Shown here: positions 8,525-16,123 of the stretch, in pieces
How the letters are laid out: every line of letters begins with the position of its first letter
Position numbering within the stretch: position 1 is the first letter of the stretch
NCBI GenBank assembly: GCA_964557575.1
Contig: CAZLBC010000015.1
Coordinates: forward strand, 9,089 to 73,088
Reading direction: 5' to 3'
DNA: 64,000 nucleotides
DNA from: CAZLBC01 sp964557575
GTDB lineage: Bacteria > Planctomycetota > Phycisphaerae > SM23-33
Notes under the pieces: generated by a model
Database searches by the model: none
Told to the model about the DNA's origin: nothing
Seen by the model: the letters and a program-made list of their open reading frames with translations, nothing else
Made by a program: the position numbers and the translations under genes

Positions 8525-10765
8525 TCATCGCCGCTCGATGCGGATAAACCGGCTGCTCCAGGGCGGCAGGATACGGCGGACGACCAACTCCTGCCCCGCG
8601 CCCACGCGGCGGTCTTCGGCGCCCGCCGGTTCGAGATCGTCGCGGGCGGCGCCTTCCGGCCGGTCCTCCGCGGCGTCCCAGCGGCTTGAATGGGCGGGAT
8701 CGACCCGCCACCCGCGAAGGTGCCACCGTCCCGGCCGCAGACCCGTGATGCTGAGCTGCACTTCCCGCTCCCGCCGCTGGGCGAAGCCGTAATTGACCAG
8801 CACGATGCCGACCGCGTCCCCCTGCCCGCCTGTTGCGAGGACAGAGACCCCCGGGGCTCGGGTACCCGCGACCGGCAGGCGGCGGCCGCCGACGACGGTC
8901 TTCCAGCCCTTGAGGGCATTGTAGGGCGCCCACTGCTCCCCGTGCGGGCCGATCAATTGCGTGGCTGACCACCCGCCGGACCGCGGGTCGCCGTAGTGCG
9001 TGTGCGACCAGACGACCAGGTCGACGGCCGGTATTTCGGCCATCCGGACCAGGGCGGCGGCGGTATACGCCGCGCCGAAGGCCCGGATGTGCCAGAAGTC
9101 GCGGTGGAAGCGCGGCCAGCCCGGCTTGTGGAGGTTGCCCGCCGACCAGTTGAACTCGCCGAGGACCAGCGGCATCGGCGTCTCCAGTCCCGCCGCTGTT
9201 GTCAGCCGGTCCACCACGGCCCGGGCCCGCTCGGGGGTGTTCAGGTCCCCCGAGTAATCGTGGTAAGAAACGAAATCGAGCGGCAGGTCCCGCGCCGCGC
9301 AGCGGCGGATCAGCGCGCCGATATACGGTCCGTCGAGCCCGGACTCCGGGCCGCCCACCCTCGCCGCCGGGTCGACCGTCCTGACCGCGCGGACCGTCGT
9401 CTCGTAGAGATCCAGGTACTCCTCGACCGTGCCGTTCCAGAACCCCGGCTGGTCCGGCTCGTTCCACACCCCCCACCAGGGAACCGCCGTCCGGTGCTCG
9501 CGCAGGACGTGGTGGACGAAGTCCTCCACGACGGCGGCCCAGGCCGCCGGATCGGCGGGTTTCTCCGGGCCGAAGGCCGCGGACCGGCTCAGCGCGGTGC
9601 GCAGCTTCTCGCCCGCGAACGGCGCGACGCTCCCGCCCAGCAGGCGCGGCGTCGCGTCGATGGAGATGTAGGGCCGGACGCCGTGGGCGGCGAACCAGTC
9701 GAGCGTACGGTCGACGACCTGCCAGTCGTAGCTGAAACGGCCGGTGCGGCCGCGGGCGGGGTACGCCGCGTCCGGGCCGCCGCGCTTCATGGGCGTCGCC
9801 TGCAGGAACTTGTCGGTCCGCACGACCTGCAGGGCCCCGCGGATCTGCCGGGGAGTGGCGCCCGGATGCTTCGACGGCGGCCACTGCTTGTGCCCCGGGT
9901 GCAGGGAGCCTATGTACGGCGGCGGCACGCTGCCCGACGGCCGGGCGGCGTCCACGGTGACCGCGGTGCGGAGCGACCGCCGGGCGACCGTTGTGCCGGG
10001 CATCCGCGCGGTGTGGCTGATGCGAACGGCGGCAATCCACGCGCCGCTCGACCGCCACGGCGCGCCGCCCAGCAGGACGCCCTCCGTCCCCGCCGCGCCG
10101 TCGGACCACGGCGTCGCGAACCGCACCCCGTCGAGCCGGCCGCAATCCCGGCCGTCGACGTAAAACCGGAGCGTCCGTTCCTTCAGGGTCGCGGCGAAGG
10201 CGTGCCACCGCCCCTGCTTCAGCGCGCCGGCGCGTGCCGCCACCCGCCGGCGATTCTTCTGCTGCGGCGACTTGACCGCGACGACCGGGCCGCCGTCACG
10301 GATATCGAAAGAGATTTCGTTTTCGCGGCTGTTGAGCCGAAGGATCGTCGCCCCGTCCTCGGCGGCCCAGAGCCGGTCGGACTTCGCCCGGAACTCGATC
10401 GTGAACGCGTCGGCCCCGATGAGCCCGTCGAGGGGAAAGAACACCCAGTAGTGTTTGCCGTCCCGGGCGGCCACGCGCACGGCCGGGCCGAAGGGGCCCT
10501 CGGTGAACGCGAACAGCGGACGGAGTTTCTCCCGTCCCTCGTCGTGATGGCCGTGCAGGAACCCCCCGGCCGCCTCGATGGTATCCGGGGAAGACAGGTC
10601 GGGCAGGAACAGCGTGTCCGCCTCCCGGGCCGGCCGCGCCAGCGGGTCCCACCCGTCGCGCCCCGGCGCGGCGCCGACGGACAGCGGCGCTGTCGCCAGC
10701 AGTATCCCCATGATGGCGGGGACATACGTAACGGTGACACTCTTCCTGTATTCCGGACAGCGCAT
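8525..10765 (-). CDS. Secreted LamG plus GH39-like glycosidase
   Basis: A 746-aa exported protein. An N-terminal signal peptide (residues about 1-32) precedes a concanavalin/LamG-like domain (about 75-260; TIEFRAKSD, LRFYVDGRDCGRLDG), usually for carbohydrate binding. A (beta/alpha)8 catalytic domain resembling GH39 follows: the acid/base Glu436 lies in WWGVWNEPDQPG and the probable nucleophile Glu537 in PLVLGEFNWSAG, both at strand ends as expected for clan GH-A retaining enzymes. A C-terminal beta-sandwich (about 630-746) completes the fold. GH39 enzymes include beta-xylosidases and alpha-L-iduronidases; substrate here is open. Start chosen at the ATG at 10765, preceded by GGGAG. Upstream on the same strand is a broken sialidase-like gene. 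Confidence 0.82.
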   Translation of the reverse strand: MRCPEYRKSVTVTYVPAIMGILLATAPLSVGAAPGRDGWDPLARPAREADTLFLPDLSSPDTIEAAGGFLHGHHDEGREKLRPLFAFTEGPFGPAVRVAARDGKHYWVFFPLDGLIGADAFTIEFRAKSDRLWAAEDGATILRLNSRENEISFDIRDGGPVVAVKSPQQKNRRRVAARAGALKQGRWHAFAATLKERTLRFYVDGRDCGRLDGVRFATPWSDGAAGTEGVLLGGAPWRSSGAWIAAVRISHTARMPGTTVARRSLRTAVTVDAARPSGSVPPPYIGSLHPGHKQWPPSKHPGATPRQIRGALQVVRTDKFLQATPMKRGGPDAAYPARGRTGRFSYDWQVVDRTLDWFAAHGVRPYISIDATPRLLGGSVAPFAGEKLRTALSRSAAFGPEKPADPAAWAAVVEDFVHHVLREHRTAVPWWGVWNEPDQPGFWNGTVEEYLDLYETTVRAVRTVDPAARVGGPESGLDGPYIGALIRRCAARDLPLDFVSYHDYSGDLNTPERARAVVDRLTTAAGLETPMPLVLGEFNWSAGNLHKPGWPRFHRDFWHIRAFGAAYTAAALVRMAEIPAVDLVVWSHTHYGDPRSGGWSATQLIGPHGEQWAPYNALKGWKTVVGGRRLPVAGTRAPGVSVLATGGQGDAVGIVLVNYGFAQRREREVQLSITGLRPGRWHLRGWRVDPAHSSRWDAAEDRPEGAARDDLEPAGAEDRRVGAGQELVVRRILPPWSSRFIRIERR

Positions 10766-10796
10766 ATCGTTATATCTCCCGCCGGCGCGTCCGGCT

Positions 10797-10901
10797 CAGG
10801 CCCACGCCCGCCGGCGTTTGATGCCGCGGACGAAGAGGCCCTTGACAATCTGGACGTCGTCGGCGACCTGGAAACCGCATTCTACCAGTTTCGGGGACAG
10901 T
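10797..10901 (-). other. Short protein-like fragment between two genes
   Basis: On the minus strand about 35 codons (PKLVECGFQVADDVQIVKGLFVRGIKRR...) read as a coherent protein C-terminus and end in TGA at about 10797. There is no start codon in frame because stops close the frame upstream. It may be the tail of a lost gene (the pattern is reminiscent of small methyltransferase C-termini, not firmly). It would fit a deletion in this interval, since the adjacent sialidase gene is also damaged. Confidence 0.25.
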
Positions 10902-11595
10902 TTACCGAATTACTTTCGCGCCGTCGTACAGCCGGCGCACCGGGAACCGGGTGATATTGGTCTGCGCGAGGCGGCGCCGGCCGGCGCAGTGGGCGAGCAC
11001 CACGTGGTCGCCACGGGGTCCACTTCTTCCACCCGGGGCCGTGGTGCCGGGACAGCGGCGCGACGAGCCGCCCGCCGGCGAGCCGGATGACGCGGTCGTT
11101 GTTCATCACGTAATAGCCGACCGCGTCGTCGGGGATCATCGCGACGGGCTTCGACCAGGTCCGCGCGTCGTCGGTCGACGTCCGCATCACCGGGCGGCAG
11201 TCCGCCAGCGAGTTCTTCTGCAGGTAGAACAGCGCCGCCCGCCCGTCCCGGAGCCGCAGCAGGGAGACGGACATGACGTTCATCCCGCCCTCGTTGGACA
11301 CCACCGGCTCGTCCTTCGCGGTCCAGGTCGCGCCGTCGTCGCCGGAGAACCGCGCGGCAAGGTGTGCCGCGGCGTGGTCGCCCCCGCCGCCCGTGAAGTG
11401 CGTGTAGACGAGCATCAGCCGCCCGTCCCGGAGACGGAGGACATCCCCCTCGCTGTTGCGGGGATTCCCTTTTCCCGGCGGCAGGAGCGGTATCCGGCGG
11501 ATACCCTCTCCGGGCGCATCGGCGGCGGAGACACGGACACCGACAATCGCCAGGAGTGCCGCGACGACGACGGGGAACCGGGCCTTTTTCTTCAC
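10902..11595 (-). pseudogene. Sialidase/BNR-propeller protein with internal deletion and frameshift
   Basis: The frame starts at a GTG (11595) with a signal peptide (VVVAALLAIVGVRVSA). It carries two Asp-box motifs typical of exo-sialidase-like propellers (SGDDGATWT, STDDARTWS) and the arginine-rich blade of the family (VMNNDRVIRLAGGRLVAPLSRH). After GPGWKKWTPW the frame becomes non-protein-like. A different frame then gives DHVVLAHCAG RRRLAQTNITRFP VRRLY, the usual C-terminus of this family, ending at TAA 10902. Intact relatives are about 350-400 aa; only about 230 residues remain, so roughly one to two propeller blades are missing and the ends are out of frame. Probably inactive. Intact relatives cleave terminal sialic acids or related sugars. 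Confidence 0.65.
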
Positions 11596-11724
11596 GGGAC
11601 AATCTTTTCACCGGAGAATATCCGCGAACATCTCATCATCCATGATAAGCCGCGCACCCGGGCCGGGCAACACGGAAATGCGGGGACGCTGCGCGCGAAG
11701 AGACACCCGAACGCTCAACAGACG

Positions 11725-11871
11725 TCAATCCGCATCCCCGTTCCGCTGGCAGCACGGACAGTAGTACGTCGATCGCCGGCCGGGCGGCTGCCGGATGACC
11801 CTGATCGCCGCACCGCAGCGCGGGCAATACCAGGCCGAGCGCGGCGACCCGACGGGCTGTTTGATCTTCAT
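11725..11871 (-). CDS. Stand-alone Fpg/Nei-type zinc-ribbon mini-protein
   Basis: A 48-aa ORF starting MKIKQPVGSP and containing WYCPRCGAAIRVIRQPPGRRSTYYCPCCQR. This is the four-cysteine zinc finger found at the C-terminus of formamidopyrimidine-DNA glycosylases (CPRCG...TyyCPxCQ). In Fpg it follows a large glycosylase domain; here the frame upstream contains no such domain and no helix-two-turn-helix. The frame could begin 13 codons earlier (11910) but that part is Gly/Pro-rich and unlikely. No strong ribosome site is visible. It is either a free zinc-ribbon protein that binds DNA or a leftover of a degraded glycosylase gene. Confidence 0.5.
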   Translation of the reverse strand: MKIKQPVGSPRSAWYCPRCGAAIRVIRQPPGRRSTYYCPCCQRNGDAD

Positions 11872-11988
11872 TTCCGGCGCGGGGGGTCCCCCACGCCCCT
11901 GCCCCGGCACCCAAACACGGGTAAGAGACGTGTCAAGAAGGGGTTATATTCTTATTATTAATGATTTTCTATTTATTCTCATTAGAGG

Positions 11989-12018
11989 TTGCCACGGATC
12001 CCGGCCAATGGTTAGAAT
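11989..12018 (+). promoter_or_regulatory. Promoter of the 52-aa ORF
   Basis: TTGCCA (11989-11994) and TAGAAT (12013-12018), each one mismatch from the sigma-70 consensus, are 18 bp apart in a strongly AT-rich island within GC-rich DNA. The expected start of transcription is near 12025. Confidence 0.6.
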
Positions 12019-12036
12019 AGTGATAGATACATCATC

Positions 12037-12054
12037 ATAATAAGCCGTTATTAT
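12037..12054. promoter_or_regulatory. Inverted repeat in leader of the 52-aa ORF
   Basis: ATAATAA and TTATTAT form perfect 7-bp arms around GCCG, just downstream of the predicted transcription start and 30 bp before the ATG at 12085. It could be a repressor operator or a leader hairpin. Confidence 0.4.
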
Positions 12055-12084
12055 AGCTACCACCTATTATTCCGGAGCAGTGTC

Positions 12085-12243
12085 ATGCACAAGGACGTCG
12101 ACGAGGCGGTGGAGGACTTCCTCGAGGAACAGAAGCGCAAGATGGACATGATCGTGTCCCGCATCCAGGACACGACGGGTGATGCCGATCACTCCGACGA
12201 GGACAGCAGCGCCGCGGCCACGAAAACCAGGAACAACAACTGA
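12085..12243 (+). CDS. Small acidic protein of 52 aa
   Basis: ATG at 12085 to TGA at 12243. A GGAG ribosome site sits about six bases upstream and a near-consensus promoter about 70 bp upstream, so expression is well supported even though the gene is short. The product opens MHKDVDEAVEDFLEEQKRKMDMI, an amphipathic and probably coiled helix, and ends in a polar, acidic, disordered tail rich in Asp, Ser, Ala and Asn. There is no signal peptide or cysteine. I recognise no family. The gene stands alone between the zinc-ribbon gene and the end of the gspK gene. A small regulator or protein-interaction peptide would fit, but nothing in the sequence decides this. Confidence 0.6.
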   Translation: MHKDVDEAVEDFLEEQKRKMDMIVSRIQDTTGDADHSDEDSSAAATKTRNNN

Positions 12244-12452
12244 TCGCCGGCCGACGCACCCCGATTTCGATCGCGGCGAAAGCCCGTGCCCGCCGGACCC
12301 CGCGGGCGTAGCAGCGGTTCCCTGCCGGTGCCCTGTCGGCGCACCAGAAGGGAGGCCGGGCCAAAGGGCGCATTCAGAAAAGAACATCCCGTAATCGCGG
12401 TATGCGCCGTTTTCGCCGTCGCCGCGGTAACCGTTCGCCCGATGCGCCGGGA

Positions 12453-13865
12453 TCAATACTCCCGGGTTTCCACGTCGAGCGGAACCGGCATGCCCAGCCG
12501 GGTCAGGTCGCGGAGGTAGAAGATGCCGGCCGAGGGGCGGGCGAGGTCAATGACGGCCTCGATGACGCAGAACTGGCCGCCGGGATGGTGGAAGCCGACG
12601 CTGCGCACCCGATACTGAAATCCGCGCGACGTCACGTACGGGTAGGCTTCCACGAACTGCTCCCTGCCGAGGATACCCTCGGTATACAGCCAGGCCGGGG
12701 TGTTGCGCCGCGATGCGTCGAGTGATGACCGCGCCCCGATGATCCGGTCGGCCGCGTCCTCCCCGATGCCCGGCAGCGTCGCGAGCACCGCGCGGGAAGC
12801 GGTGTTGACATTGACGAGGCCCGGGGCGAACCCCCGCAGTCCCGGCGGCCGGACCGTCAGGCGGTCGAGGACGACCGGCAGTTCCTCGTCGCCGACCCGG
12901 GAGGAAATCCGCCTGCCCTTCACCATGCCGGGGTACGCCTGGTGATTTTCCTTTAGTACATGGACCATGCCCCAGAGCTGGAGGGGCGACGCGAAAGTCA
13001 CGTCCTCCTCGCGGCAGATAACGATGAAATCGACGGTCTCGTCCGGCAGCCCGCTGCCGCCGAGGGACTCCTTCAGGTCGTCCGGCTTACCGTTGATGTT
13101 TATCCGGTCCTCCCCCGTGGAATCAACGTTCGGCTCCCACGAGACCGCGGTGGCCAGGCCCAGCAGACCGGCATCGAGGATACTGTCCCCGTCGTCGGCC
13201 GGAAAGCTGTCCTCGCCGTCCTCCTCGTTCGGATCCAGCAGGCCGTTGAGATTCACGTCTTCGCCGTAGATGACGGAACCGCTGAATCCCTTGACCATCA
13301 GGAGCTCCTCGACCGACACCAGCGGGCCGTTGCGCGGCATGTACGCGATCGGCTGGAGCGACTCGTAGTATTCGCGCTCGGCGCCGTAGGGCCGCACCTC
13401 CTCGTCCTTGTCGCGCCAGTCCAGCAGGCAGTCGACCAGGTCCCGGTTCATGCTGCCGAGGGCCAGGAGCTGGTCTTCCCCGGCAACGTTCACGTTCAGC
13501 TTGCCGCTCTCGTCGATCGCGCCGTACCGTACCTCCTCGCCCTCTTCGCCCGACGGCGCGTAGACCGTGAAGTACCACCCGCGGCCCGCACCGTCGACGC
13601 TCACCGGGCGGGCGCGAAACAGTTCGGGATTGTCCTTCCACGTTTCGGGATCTTCCGCGGCGGCGCCGAGCACGGCGATCGCCGTGCGAATACCGCTCAT
13701 CGCGGCCGTCCGCGCCTGTTCCGTTTTGGCGGTCACCGCGGCGGCCTTGCTCTCGGCCAGGCTCCGGAACTGCAGGCTGATCACGACCAGGGTCAGCGCG
13801 GCGACGATCACCAGCGTCACCAGCAGCACCATGCCGCCCCGGCCAAACTGTTTCGCGGGCGTCAT
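12453..13865 (-). CDS. gspK: T2SS-1 GspK-like minor pseudopilin
   Basis: The last gene of the first secretion operon, 470 aa, starting at an ATG that overlaps the gspJ stop (ATGA). GspK caps the pseudopilus tip together with GspI and GspJ in the periplasm. Visible: an N-terminal hydrophobic helix (MVLLVTLVIVAALTLVVISL) without the usual Glu5, as known for GspK; the GspK core (YGAIDESGKLNVNVA, LLDWRDKDEEVRPYGAEREYY); a helix-hairpin-helix (NVNTASRAVLATLPGIGEDAADRII); and an acidic loop, YGEDVNLNGLLDPNEEDGEDS, that resembles a calcium-binding EF-hand-like site. At 470 aa it is longer than E. coli GspK (about 325) because of inserted loops. Confidence 0.88.
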   Translation of the reverse strand: MTPAKQFGRGGMVLLVTLVIVAALTLVVISLQFRSLAESKAAAVTAKTEQARTAAMSGIRTAIAVLGAAAEDPETWKDNPELFRARPVSVDGAGRGWYFTVYAPSGEEGEEVRYGAIDESGKLNVNVAGEDQLLALGSMNRDLVDCLLDWRDKDEEVRPYGAEREYYESLQPIAYMPRNGPLVSVEELLMVKGFSGSVIYGEDVNLNGLLDPNEEDGEDSFPADDGDSILDAGLLGLATAVSWEPNVDSTGEDRININGKPDDLKESLGGSGLPDETVDFIVICREEDVTFASPLQLWGMVHVLKENHQAYPGMVKGRRISSRVGDEELPVVLDRLTVRPPGLRGFAPGLVNVNTASRAVLATLPGIGEDAADRIIGARSSLDASRRNTPAWLYTEGILGREQFVEAYPYVTSRGFQYRVRSVGFHHPGGQFCVIEAVIDLARPSAGIFYLRDLTRLGMPVPLDVETREY

Positions 13866-14614
13866 CCGCCGACGCTCCCGCCCAGTCCCTTCACGCCCCC
13901 GCCGCGGGCCCGCCTGCCGCCCGGCAGGTACACCACCCGGCGAAAGATCTCCCCGCCGTACTCCTCCTCGTCTTCTCCCTCCGGCAGCGGCCGGTCGCCG
14001 AGCGTGATCTCCACGGCGGCGGGCAGGTCGTCTTCGTTCCAGGAATCGATCCACCCGCTGCCGTCGTGGTAGCGGAACCGGAGGTACCGGATGCGGTCGG
14101 TGACCAGCCGCACGGCTATCTCCGCCCGGCCGTCCTCCTCGAGCTGCTCGCCCTCCTCCTCGGCAACGGTGGCCAGGAGATTCTTCTGGAGCGTCTTTTC
14201 GACGCCGACGACGATCTCTTCGCCGGTCTCCTCGTCCTCGACGATCCTGAGCCGATACCCCACCATCCGTATGTCGCACTCGGGGGAAACCGGCTGGTCG
14301 GAAATCCCCTCGATCGCCCAAGCGGCCTTCCCCGGCCGCCGGACGGTGATCCAGCACGCCTGGTCGTACGCCCCTTCCATGCCGGTCTGCAGAAAGGGAT
14401 ATTCCATCGCCGAAGACAGTTCCGCCGTCATCAGGGACATCAGGAGCCGCTCCGAACGCAGGAGTTCGAGCTTTTCCCGCACCCGGTCCCGGTAGACGAT
14501 CGCGTCACGGTAGACGTAGAACATCATCCCCGACAGCAGGAGGGTAATCGCGACCGCCAGGATAACCTCCATCAGCGTAAAGCACTTTCGATTGCACGGC
14601 GGGCGGACGGTCAC
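13862..14614 (-). CDS. gspJ: T2SS-1 GspJ-like minor pseudopilin
   Basis: A 250-aa minor pseudopilin. Start is the GTG at 14614, overlapping the gspI stop (GTGA), so the genes are translationally coupled. The prepilin leader NRKCFTLMEVILAVAITLLLSGMMFYVY has the processing site before Phe and Glu5, followed by the transmembrane helix. The periplasmic part ends in RIRYLRFRYHDGSGWIDSWNEDDLPAAVEITL, the strand pattern seen in GspJ C-termini. It acts with GspI and GspK at the pseudopilus tip. Confidence 0.85.
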   Translation of the reverse strand: MTVRPPCNRKCFTLMEVILAVAITLLLSGMMFYVYRDAIVYRDRVREKLELLRSERLLMSLMTAELSSAMEYPFLQTGMEGAYDQACWITVRRPGKAAWAIEGISDQPVSPECDIRMVGYRLRIVEDEETGEEIVVGVEKTLQKNLLATVAEEEGEQLEEDGRAEIAVRLVTDRIRYLRFRYHDGSGWIDSWNEDDLPAAVEITLGDRPLPEGEDEEEYGGEIFRRVVYLPGGRRARGGGVKGLGGSVGG

Positions 14615-15057
14615 GGCAGGTACCCCGGCCCTTCCTCCTCCTCTTCTTCCTCGTCGGCCGCCTCTTGATCGGCGGGCATGATCTCGACCAGCCGCGCGTA
14701 TATATTCTCTGACGGGTTGCCGACCGTCACCGTGACGCGCTCCATCTGCTCGGTCTGGAGCGTGTCCTCCGTGTCCTCGACCGCGACGGTCCACACCCAT
14801 CCCTCCAGTTCCGGGTATTCCTCGCCGAAGTCGTTGGGGCCGTCGTCGGCCTGGTCGACGATGCCCAGGTGCACGTTCGCCATGACCGTGACGGCCAGGT
14901 CGACGGCCCGGTTCCCCAGCCGCTCGGTGCGCACGGCGTTTCCGCACGAGGAAAACGCCGTGTACAGTACCGACGCGGAGACGGCAAAGACGGACAGGGC
15001 CAGTACCACTTCGAGCAGTGCGGCGCCGTGGTGTTCGCGGGAGTGCCGGCGGCTCAT
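14611..15057 (-). CDS. gspI: T2SS-1 GspI-like minor pseudopilin
   Basis: A 148-aa prepilin-like protein: HHGAALLEVVLALSVFAVSASVLYTAF is a class III leader with Glu5 and a single helix. The globular part (LGNRAVDLAVTVMANVHLGIVD...YPELEGWVWTVAVED) resembles GspI, which starts assembly of the minor pseudopilin tip. The C-terminus ends in an unusual run of eight or so glutamates (AADEEEEEEEGPGYLP). ATG overlaps the upstream gspH end by a few bases. Confidence 0.82.
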   Translation of the reverse strand: MSRRHSREHHGAALLEVVLALSVFAVSASVLYTAFSSCGNAVRTERLGNRAVDLAVTVMANVHLGIVDQADDGPNDFGEEYPELEGWVWTVAVEDTEDTLQTEQMERVTVTVGNPSENIYARLVEIMPADQEAADEEEEEEEGPGYLP

Positions 15058-15635
15058 CGGAATCCCTCTTCCTCAGTATCCCGGATAAGGGTTTCAACGA
15101 TCCCGTTGAGGCCGTCGATGGTTATCACCGCAACCCGATTCCCTTCCGCTCCCCGCGGGACGAGATGAATTTCGGCCGAATCGCTCGAGCCGTCCGGGTA
15201 AAACGTGACCGGCTCGCGTTCGTCGTCGGCCTCCGCGGACAGTTCCTCGGTAACCTGGATCGCGCTGTCGTCCGTCAGCCGCGCGGAGACGACGCGGACA
15301 CCGTCGCCGAAGAGACTCGCCGTGTCCCGGGCCGCGTACTCGGTGAACGCGTTGGGGGCGGCGACGGGATTCTCCTCGACCAGCAGCCTGACGGGCGGCG
15401 CGCCGACGTCGGTTTCGGCGGGAAACGTCATGCGGAGCTTTTTGCCCGTCGCCGCGGCTTCGGCGCTGACAAAACGCACCGCGGTCTCAAAGCGATCCGC
15501 CTCGTCGCCCAGGTCAACGGCCGTCCAGTTTCTCAGCGAGAGTGCCGCCGCCCCCGACAACAGCAGCAGCAGGGAGACGACCAGGAGCAATTCGACGAGC
15601 GTCAGGCCGGCGGCCCGGAACCTAACGCGCGCCAT
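15054..15635 (-). CDS. gspH: T2SS-1 GspH-like minor pseudopilin
   Basis: A 193-aa minor pseudopilin from the ATG at 15635, which lies within the end of gspG (14-bp overlap). The leader FRAAGLTLVELLLVVSLLLLLSGAAAL has Glu5 and a hydrophobic helix. The body (FVSAEAAATGKKLRMTF...VTFYPDGSSDSAEIHLVP) is typical of GspH/FimT, including the FYPDGSS motif. An AAGGAGG sequence abuts the start codon, closer than ideal, so an alternative GTG a few codons downstream is possible. Confidence 0.85.
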   Translation of the reverse strand: MARVRFRAAGLTLVELLLVVSLLLLLSGAAALSLRNWTAVDLGDEADRFETAVRFVSAEAAATGKKLRMTFPAETDVGAPPVRLLVEENPVAAPNAFTEYAARDTASLFGDGVRVVSARLTDDSAIQVTEELSAEADDEREPVTFYPDGSSDSAEIHLVPRGAEGNRVAVITIDGLNGIVETLIRDTEEEGFR

Positions 15636-16092
15636 CCTCCTTCTTTTTAACGCTGGATATATCGTCTTCGGTGCCATCTTCCTTGTCCGGCCCCATCGAA
15701 TAGACCCGGTAGGGAGCCACGGACTCGCCTTCGTCTTCGAATCGCTCGTACTGGATCTTCTGCCCCCACGGATCTTCCGGGACGATACCGTCCTTGAGAT
15801 AGGGGCCGCGCCACTGCTCCTGTTCATCTTCATCATCCGGCTCCTCGACGAGTTCCTGGAGCCCTTCCTCGGATTCCGGGTACCGGTTCATATCCATGTT
15901 GAACCGGTCGACCTGCGCGGCAACGTCATTCACGAGGACGCCGGCGGCGTCCTTGTTGGCGTCGCCCTTGATGCCGGTGTACACGCCGACCGAAACGCCG
16001 GCGAGCAAAACCAGGATGGCCAGGACCAGCAGCACCTCGATAAGCGTGAGGCCTTTACCCGTCTTCGCGCGTTGTTTTCTTTTCACATCCAC
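15622..16092 (-). CDS. gspG: T2SS-1 major pseudopilin GspG
   Basis: A 156-aa major pseudopilin that forms the periplasmic pseudopilus. Start is a GTG at 16092 with AAAGGA upstream. The leader KTGKGLTLIEVLLVLAILVLLAG has the cleavage site after Gly and Glu5. Core motifs: RYPESEEGLQELVEEP, WRGPYLKDGIVPEDPWGQKIQY and RVYSMGPDKEDGTEDDI. The last is the calcium-binding loop of GspG. It differs from most GspG in having a highly acidic insert (PDDEDEQEQ) before WRGPY. Confidence 0.93.
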   Translation of the reverse strand: MDVKRKQRAKTGKGLTLIEVLLVLAILVLLAGVSVGVYTGIKGDANKDAAGVLVNDVAAQVDRFNMDMNRYPESEEGLQELVEEPDDEDEQEQWRGPYLKDGIVPEDPWGQKIQYERFEDEGESVAPYRVYSMGPDKEDGTEDDISSVKKKEDGAR

Positions 16093-16123
16093 TGTGCAAA
16101 TCCTTTCCGTAATTCTCGATTGT

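Noticed and set aside
8996..10954. A 652-codon plus-strand ORF opposite the GH39-like gene
   Set aside because: It is the antisense shadow of a gene with clear catalytic motifs and a signal peptide.
12244..12452. Possible small ORFs between the 52-aa gene and gspK (for example a minus-strand frame at 12067-12456)
   Set aside because: The minus-strand frame overlaps the better supported 52-aa gene and has no motif. Nothing else is seen in this gap.
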